49,029 bases of DNA from Alphaproteobacteria bacterium. Lineage in GTDB: Bacteria; Pseudomonadota; Alphaproteobacteria; Acetobacterales; Acetobacteraceae. The notes under the pieces were generated by a model. It saw nothing but the letters and a program-made list of their open reading frames with translations. It was not told where the DNA came from and searched no databases. The stretch's first letter is position 1. Each line of letters starts with the position of its first letter. Where the stretch lies: NCBI GenBank assembly GCA_017307335.1, contig JAFKFJ010000186.1, forward strand, positions 1-49,029. The letters run 5' to 3'. Shown here piece by piece: positions 44,331 to 49,029 of this stretch. Both the position numbers and the translations under genes were made by a program.

Positions 44331-44741
44331 ATGACCGATACCACGAGTCCGTCGGATGTTCTGGGTCTCACGGCGCAGATTGTCTCGGCGCATGTGTCGA
44401 ACAACTCCATCTCGCCAGACGCTTTGACGACGTTGATCCAGGATGTCTATCGCACGCTTTCTGGCGTGGGCAAGGAACCCCCGCAGCCGGACAAGCCGCA
44501 GCCGGCCGTACCCATCAAGAAGTCCGTCTTCCCCGACCATATTATCTGCCTCGAGGATGGCAAGAAGCTTAAGATGCTGAAGCGCCACCTGAAGACCGCA
44601 TACAACATGAGCCCGGAGCAATACCGCGAGCGGTGGGGCTTGGCTCCCGACTACCCCATGGTCGCACCAAACTATGCCCGTCATCGCTCATCGCTTGCCA
44701 AGAAGATCGGACTTGGCACCAAACCCCGCAGCCGCAAATAA
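44331..44741 (+). CDS. mucR: MucR/Ros family transcriptional regulator
   Basis: A 136-residue global regulator of the Ros/MucR family, found only in alphaproteobacteria and relatives. The DNA-binding domain spans about 66-130 (IICLEDGKKLKMLKRHL, then WGLAPDYPMVAPNYA). Of the zinc ligands in Ros, C73 and H86 are present, the second Cys is D76 and the second His is A90. It is therefore one of the forms that may fold with altered or no zinc. The N-terminal helix region should mediate oligomerisation. An AAGGGAG ribosome-binding site precedes the ATG. Confidence 0.94.
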   Translation: MTDTTSPSDVLGLTAQIVSAHVSNNSISPDALTTLIQDVYRTLSGVGKEPPQPDKPQPAVPIKKSVFPDHIICLEDGKKLKMLKRHLKTAYNMSPEQYRERWGLAPDYPMVAPNYARHRSSLAKKIGLGTKPRSRK

Positions 44742-44865
44742 GCCTTCGTCAACCTTTCCCAGCCGCGCGTTGTCCGCGCGAAAGGCAGCCGCGTGTCGGC
44801 GGTTTGCCTCTCGCCCGCCTGCCCCCTTATCCTTCCGGCGACCGCAGCCGCGGAAGTCAGGAGCG

Positions 44866-45339
44866 ATGGAAAGCCGCATCGAGCGCCTGTGCATCGAGCG
44901 AGGATTGAAAATGACCGGCCAGCGCCGAGTCATCGCGCGCGTGCTTTCCGACGCCGCCGACCACCCGGACGTGGAGGAGCTCTATCGGCGAGCTAGCTCG
45001 CTCGACCGGCGCATCTCGATTGCAACCGTGTATCGGACCGTCCGGCTGCTCGAAGAACAGGGGATTCTGGAGCGGCGCGACTTCGGTGGCGGCCGGGCGC
45101 GCTATGAGCCCAGCGAGCACGGACCACACTATCATCTGATCGATGTCGACTCGGGCCGCGTCATCGAGTTTGCTGACGCTGAGCATGCGCGTGCGCTGGA
45201 AGCGATCGCCCTGCGACTCGGGTTCGATCTGGTGTCACACCGCCTTGAATTGTTTGGCCGAAAGCGCGAGGCCAAGCTGCCGTCGCCACACAGCCAGGCC
45301 GAGCGCAAGGGCCCGTCCCGGGCGCCAGGTGGCCGATGA
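44866..45339 (+). CDS. Fur family transcriptional regulator
   Basis: A 157-residue metalloregulator. The winged-helix part (about 1-80) has LKMTGQRRVIARVL and ISIATVYRTVRLLEEQGIL. The metal-binding region keeps H85, H88 and H90 (EHGPHYH). The structural-zinc CxxC usual after this point is lost (D93, S96), as in many alphaproteobacterial Fur/Mur-like proteins. Iron, manganese or peroxide sensing cannot be told apart here. CAGGAG lies before the ATG; the longer frame from 44674 overlaps mucR. Its stop overlaps the next start (ATGA). Confidence 0.92.
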   Translation: MESRIERLCIERGLKMTGQRRVIARVLSDAADHPDVEELYRRASSLDRRISIATVYRTVRLLEEQGILERRDFGGGRARYEPSEHGPHYHLIDVDSGRVIEFADAEHARALEAIALRLGFDLVSHRLELFGRKREAKLPSPHSQAERKGPSRAPGGR

Positions 45340-46184
45340 CTGCGAGCGCTCCAATCAGCGCTCCGGCGCTGCCGCCCGGCGACTCGGACAGCGGGTTCGG
45401 CGAGCTTCGGGGAGGTAACCTAGGCGTCCGGATCGCGACCACCGACGCGGAGATCGACGCGGTGCAGGCCCTGCGCTATCGCGTCTTCTATGAGGAGATG
45501 GGCGCGCGGCCGGGCGCATCCGCTGCCCAAACGCAGCGTGATCGTGACGAATTCGATGTGGTTGCCGACCATCTCCTGGTAGTGGACCACATGATCGGTG
45601 CCGGTCCCGAGGGGGTCGTGGGTACTTATCGCCTTATCCGCCAGCCCGCGGCGGAGCGGATTGGGCATTTCTATTCGGCTGACGAATACGACATCACCCC
45701 GATCATCGCGTTTCCCGGACATGTTCTCGAGCTTGGACGATCGTGTGTGCATCAGAACTATCGCAACCGGGCGGCCATGCAGCTCCTGTGGCGGGGCATC
45801 GCGGCCTATGTGTTCCTGCACAGGATCGATCTTATGTTCGGTTGCGCGAGCCTCCCGGGGACCGACCCCGACTTGCTCGCGGCGGAGCTGACCTATCTCT
45901 ATCAGAACCACCTGGCTCCGCCGGCATTGCGCCCGCGCGCGCTGCCGCACCGCTATGTCGAGATGCGGCGCCTAGACCCGGCGGCGCTGGACATCCGGCG
46001 GGTCGCCGGCGGTTTGCCCCCGCTGATCAAGGGCTATCTTAGGCTGGGCGGCTTCGTCGGCGACGGGGCCGTCATCGACCATCAGTTCAACACGACTGAC
46101 GTGGCCGTTGTGGTAAAGACCGATCTAGTGACGGACAAGTATTATCGCCACTACGAGCGACAGGTGCGCGACGCCCTCGATTGA
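45336..46184 (+). CDS. GNAT-fold N-acyltransferase, OlsB-like (ornithine lipid synthesis)
   Basis: Protein of 282 residues of the OlsB/hemolysin-like acyltransferase group. The blocks DAVQALRYRVFYEEMGAR, CDHLL-like VADHLLVVDH, then FELGR-like LELGRSCVHQNYRN are characteristic. OlsB transfers a 3-hydroxyacyl group to ornithine, making lyso-ornithine lipid, which a PlsC-like OlsA then acylates. A PlsC-like gene is present at 36.6 kb but is not adjacent. The start overlaps the Fur-family stop by 4 bases, suggesting coupling with metal-responsive regulation. A general acyl-homologue function is possible. Confidence 0.82.
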   Translation: MTASAPISAPALPPGDSDSGFGELRGGNLGVRIATTDAEIDAVQALRYRVFYEEMGARPGASAAQTQRDRDEFDVVADHLLVVDHMIGAGPEGVVGTYRLIRQPAAERIGHFYSADEYDITPIIAFPGHVLELGRSCVHQNYRNRAAMQLLWRGIAAYVFLHRIDLMFGCASLPGTDPDLLAAELTYLYQNHLAPPALRPRALPHRYVEMRRLDPAALDIRRVAGGLPPLIKGYLRLGGFVGDGAVIDHQFNTTDVAVVVKTDLVTDKYYRHYERQVRDALD

Positions 46185-46208
46185 CCGCATCGCCGTACAA
46201 GGACACGC

Positions 46209-47174
46209 ATGAACCGCTTCAACGTCGTGATGACGTCACCCGCGCTCGCGCCGGCAGCGGTGAGCCTCCTGGAGGCCGCGGGCTGTATGGTGCACTATAC
46301 GGAGGCATATCCGTCGGGCGTCGCGATTGCGGCACTCGCAGCGGATGTGCAAGCCGATGCCATCCTCGCGCGCCAGGGGCGCGTGACTCGGGAAGCCATC
46401 GTCGCCTCACCGCGGCTGCGCATTGTTGCACGCCATGGCGTCGGTACCGATGAGGTTGATCTTGAGGCGGCTGCGTTGCACGGCGTACTCGTGACGAACG
46501 CGCCTGGCACCAATACTGCGGCGGTCGCGGAACACACGCTGGCGCTGATTCTCGCCCTGGCGAAAGACCTGAAACCGCTGGGTCAAGCGGTCGGTGCGGG
46601 CGCTTGGCGGGGCGCCGCGAGCCGGACGCGCGACGTTGCGGGGATGCGGCTCGGACTGGTCGGATGTGGTGCGATCGGCCGAGCGGTTGCCCGCCTTGCG
46701 GCAGCCTTTGGACTGGAGGTTGCGGCTTACGACCCGGCGATGCCGGCGGAGGGACTTCCCGCAATTGCATCGGCGAGTTCGCTCAGCGGGCTCGCGGCGC
46801 GCAGCGATATTCTATCGCTCCACTGCCCGCTTACGGAGGGAACGCGGGGATTGGTCGATGCCGCCATCCTGTCTGCGATGCCCGCCGGCGGCTTCGTTGT
46901 GAATACCGCTCGTGGTGGCATTCTCGACGAGACCGCGCTGATCGCTGCTCTCGACTCCGGCCAGATCGCCGGAGCAGGCCTCGATGTTTTCGACGTCGAA
47001 CCGCCGGCGGCGGATTCCCCGCTGCGCAACCACCCGCACGTCCTCGTCACGCCCCATCTCGCGGGCGTCAGCGTGGCATCGCTTGAAGCGATGGGGGTTG
47101 CCGCGGCTGAATGCATCGTCCTTGCACTGGGTGGAGGCTTGGTCCCGCCTGAGCGCATCGTGGTTCGGGCTTGA
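46209..47174 (+). CDS. D-2-hydroxyacid dehydrogenase
   Basis: NAD-dependent 2-hydroxyacid dehydrogenase (3-phosphoglycerate dehydrogenase-like), 321 residues. The Rossmann motif is GCGAIG (152-157). The catalytic residues are R235 (in NTARGG), E264 (in DVFDVEPP) and H283 (in TPHLAG). It lacks the C-terminal ACT domain of classical SerA, so glyoxylate, hydroxypyruvate or another 2-keto acid may be the substrate. It lies 24 bases after the OlsB-like gene and 7 bases before lnt. Confidence 0.93.
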   Translation: MNRFNVVMTSPALAPAAVSLLEAAGCMVHYTEAYPSGVAIAALAADVQADAILARQGRVTREAIVASPRLRIVARHGVGTDEVDLEAAALHGVLVTNAPGTNTAAVAEHTLALILALAKDLKPLGQAVGAGAWRGAASRTRDVAGMRLGLVGCGAIGRAVARLAAAFGLEVAAYDPAMPAEGLPAIASASSLSGLAARSDILSLHCPLTEGTRGLVDAAILSAMPAGGFVVNTARGGILDETALIAALDSGQIAGAGLDVFDVEPPAADSPLRNHPHVLVTPHLAGVSVASLEAMGVAAAECIVLALGGGLVPPERIVVRA

Positions 47175-47181
47175 GCCTGCG

Positions 47182-48708
47182 TTGATCCGATGCTTGCCTT
47201 GGCTTGCGGGCCTGCGGGGCTGGCGCGCGAACGCGGCTGCAGCCGCCCTGGGCCTGTTGAGCGCGCTCGCCTTGCCCCCGCTCCACCTCCTGCCGGTGCT
47301 GCTGGTCGCTGTCCCGGGCCTGCTGGCGCTGATCGACGCCACGCCAGGTTTCCGAACGGCGGCCATCCGTGGGTTCTGGTTCGGACTCGCGCATCACTTG
47401 GTCGGCCTCTACTGGGTGACCGATGCCGTGCTGATCGAGGCAGCACGATATTGGTGGTTGGTGCCGCTCGCGGTCCCGGCTCTCGCCGTAATCCTGGCAC
47501 CGTTCATCGCGGCTGCTTGCGGCATCGCGCGGCTTGCCGAGCCGGGCTGGCGGCGCGCCTCTACGCTCGCCGGTGCCTGGGTACTCGCCGATCTCGCGCG
47601 CCAGTTCATTGCGACAGGCTTCCCGTGGAACCTCTGGGGAACCGACTGGGCGATTCCCGGCGCCCTGGGCGATGTGTTCCTTCAGCCGGCCGCCTGGGTG
47701 AGCGTGCACGGCCTCACGCTTGCGACGTTGCTGATCGCCGCCACACCCGCCTTCGGGCGACGCGGGGCCGTGATCGGGGTACTTGGCCTGCTGCTATGGG
47801 GCGGCTGGGGCGCTTGGCGATTGACTTCTGCATCCCCCCGGCCGCCGCAGGTCGTCGCGGTCATCGTTCAGGGTGACGTTCCCCAATCCCGCAAATGGGA
47901 CATGCACCTCGCAGTCGCGACTTTCGACCACTACCTGGTCCTGACCCGTGCGGGCATTCTGAATGCGCACCAAACATTGCCCGGTGACCGACCCGTCGTG
48001 ATCTGGCCCGAGTCTGCGAGCCCCTTCGCGTTGCCCAATGACGCCGGCGCGCGGACCGAGGTTGTTCGGGCGCTCGGCGGCGTCCCTCTGCTTGCGGGAA
48101 CGGTTCGTTTCGACGCATTTGAGCGCCCTGCCAACAGCCTCGTTGCCGTCGTATCAGCGGACCCGCCGCAACAAATTTATGACAAATGGCATTTGGTCCC
48201 GTTCGGCGAGTATTCCCCGTCTTGGGTTCCGCTTGCTGTTCAGTTGGTCCGCGGAGGGGGCTTTGTTCCCGGGCCCGGTCCCAAGACGCTGCGCATCGTC
48301 GGGCTTCCGCCAGTTGGCGCCTTGATCTGTTACGAGGCGATCTTCCCGGGGCAGGTCGTCAATGAGAGCGACCGACCAAGTTGGCTGGTCAACGTGACGA
48401 ATGATGCGTGGTTCGGCGACTCGTCAGGCCCGCGCCAGCATTTGGCGGCCGCACGGGTGCGGGCGGTCGAAGAAGGGCTGCCGCTGATGCGCGCAGCGAA
48501 CACCGGCATCTCCGCCGGGTTCGATGCATACGGCCGCGAGCTTGGACGGTTGGGGCTCGGTAAGGCCGGTACGCTGGTGTTGGCACTCCCCGGGCCGCTT
48601 CCGCCGACGCCATTCGCGCGCGGCGGGTTGCTCATACCGGGCGCACTGGCGACGATTGCGCTGCTGGCGGGTCTCGCTCCCCGTCGCAATCGTGAGACGC
48701 AGCGCTAA
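47182..48708 (+). CDS. lnt: Apolipoprotein N-acyltransferase Lnt
   Basis: Inner-membrane enzyme that adds the third acyl chain to lipoproteins, such as the PqiC-like one in this window. About 508 residues from a TTG start, with around six to eight membrane helices in the first 210 residues and a periplasmic nitrilase domain. The catalytic triad is visible as E277 (IWPESA), K335 (DKWHLVPFGE) and C383 (LICYEAIF). The frame runs upstream to 46984 inside the dehydrogenase gene, so the TTG at 47182, 7 bases after the dehydrogenase stop, is the most likely start. TTG at 47194 is an alternative. Confidence 0.94.
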   Translation: MIRCLPWLAGLRGWRANAAAAALGLLSALALPPLHLLPVLLVAVPGLLALIDATPGFRTAAIRGFWFGLAHHLVGLYWVTDAVLIEAARYWWLVPLAVPALAVILAPFIAAACGIARLAEPGWRRASTLAGAWVLADLARQFIATGFPWNLWGTDWAIPGALGDVFLQPAAWVSVHGLTLATLLIAATPAFGRRGAVIGVLGLLLWGGWGAWRLTSASPRPPQVVAVIVQGDVPQSRKWDMHLAVATFDHYLVLTRAGILNAHQTLPGDRPVVIWPESASPFALPNDAGARTEVVRALGGVPLLAGTVRFDAFERPANSLVAVVSADPPQQIYDKWHLVPFGEYSPSWVPLAVQLVRGGGFVPGPGPKTLRIVGLPPVGALICYEAIFPGQVVNESDRPSWLVNVTNDAWFGDSSGPRQHLAAARVRAVEEGLPLMRAANTGISAGFDAYGRELGRLGLGKAGTLVLALPGPLPPTPFARGGLLIPGALATIALLAGLAPRRNRETQR

Positions 48709-48741
48709 TTGGGGATATAGTTGCACTGGTTGCGAAAAAGA

Positions 48742-48769
48742 TTGACGACCGGAGGTTGTGCTGTTAATT
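48742..48769 (+). promoter_or_regulatory. Candidate promoter of the XRE regulator
   Basis: TTGACG (48742-48747) followed by 16 bases and TTAATT (48764-48769) resembles a housekeeping -35/-10 pair. It lies 46 bases before the XRE start codon. The matches are partial, and no experimental support exists. Confidence 0.4.
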
Positions 48770-48814
48770 CGCTCGTCGCGTCAGCATGGTCATCAGTTTC
48801 AACCGGAGGTCGCG

Positions 48815-49029
48815 ATGAGCGAAGAGGGAAGCGGTCGCGGAGTGGCTAAGCCCGACCCGAAGGATATACATGTGGGTGCCCGCATCCGCCTGCGGCGCGG
48901 CATGTTGGGGCTTTCGCAGGAACGCTTGGCGGAGGCGCTCGGTGTCACGTTCCAGCAGGTGCAGAAGTATGAGCGGGGCGTAAATCGTGTCGGCGCTTCC
49001 CGGCTCTATGATCTCGCGCGCGTGCTGGA
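48815..49029 (+). CDS. XRE-family helix-turn-helix regulator (cut by window edge)
   Basis: The first 71 residues of a small regulator; the gene runs off the right end. After a short charged N-terminus, the HTH domain reads VGARIRLRRGMLGLSQERLAEALGV in two helices, then FQQVQKYERGVNRVGASRLYDLARVL, the classic XRE fold. A GGAGGT ribosome-binding site (48805-48810) precedes the ATG. In related alphaproteobacteria a small XRE regulator often lies after lnt, before metK. Its targets are unknown. Confidence 0.9.
   Translation, partial: MSEEGSGRGVAKPDPKDIHVGARIRLRRGMLGLSQERLAEALGVTFQQVQKYERGVNRVGASRLYDLARVL

Noticed and set aside
46984-47181. Upstream extension of the lnt frame
   Set aside because: It overlaps the catalytic end of the dehydrogenase gene; the first membrane helix of Lnt begins after the TTG at 47182.

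Overview
The window looks like chromosomal DNA of a high-GC alphaproteobacterium, most likely of the Rhodospirillales/Acetobacteraceae type. This rests on gene content and neighbourhood: a DnaJ-CobS-CobT block facing BolA, a GNAT-MutT fusion, MucR next to a Fur-family regulator, an OlsB-like acyltransferase, the miaB-phoH-ybeY-corC series, and lnt followed by a small XRE regulator. No tRNA, rRNA or CRISPR array is visible. The only mobile-element trace is a short decayed IS66-type transposase remnant near 19.2 kb.

Layout. 0-2.6 kb: an ABC importer (ATPase and permease, SsuBC/TauBC type) with an acetamidase/formamidase, which looks like amide uptake and hydrolysis. 2.7-6.1 kb: a giant SAM / class III cyclase / AAA-type ATPase / helical-repeat signalling protein. 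6.0-10.9 kb: an unusual cluster of a trans-prenyl synthase, two small helical phasin-like proteins, a phytoene-desaturase-like FAD oxidoreductase, and a protein joining a helical N-terminus to an acetoacetate-decarboxylase-like domain. This cluster is the best candidate for an undescribed system; I infer a terpenoid or lipid product handled on a granule or membrane surface. 11.1-14.0 kb: PPK2 polyphosphate kinase with a coiled-coil partner, transcribed away from a MarC-family membrane protein and a SYLF protein, with a perfect FNR/FixK-type palindrome between them. 14.0-17.7 kb: an Mla-type lipid-transport operon (permease, ATPase, MCE protein, lipoprotein). 17.9-19.9 kb: a MetX-like alpha/beta hydrolase, then about 1 kb of non-coding DNA with the IS66 remnant.

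19.9-26.1 kb: aerobic cobaltochelatase CobST, a DnaJ-domain protein, BolA, a DUF2889 protein, a CinA/MoaB-like protein and GNAT-MutT. 26.4-30.7 kb: a divergent PEP-carboxylase-like protein opposite a DUF445 membrane protein. 30.7-37.7 kb: TamA-TamB outer-membrane assembly, divergent from a PlsC acyltransferase. 37.8-48.7 kb: tightly packed housekeeping genes for tRNA modification (miaB, tsaB), rRNA processing (ybeY), phoH, corC, NfuA-type Fe-S delivery, a nitroreductase, rimI, a TusA-like protein, mucR, a Fur-family gene, an OlsB-like gene, a 2-hydroxyacid dehydrogenase and lnt. An XRE regulator is cut by the right edge.

The left 0-11 kb is visibly more GC-rich (one 60-base line near 5.6 kb is 80% GC) than the DNA right of the IS66 remnant (one line near 20.0 kb is 58%). 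These are two spot counts, not a full profile. Antisense frames stay open for kilobases in the GC-rich part, and I treated those as shadows. Starts were moved to the best ribosome-binding site or homology-expected position where the longest frame looked too long.
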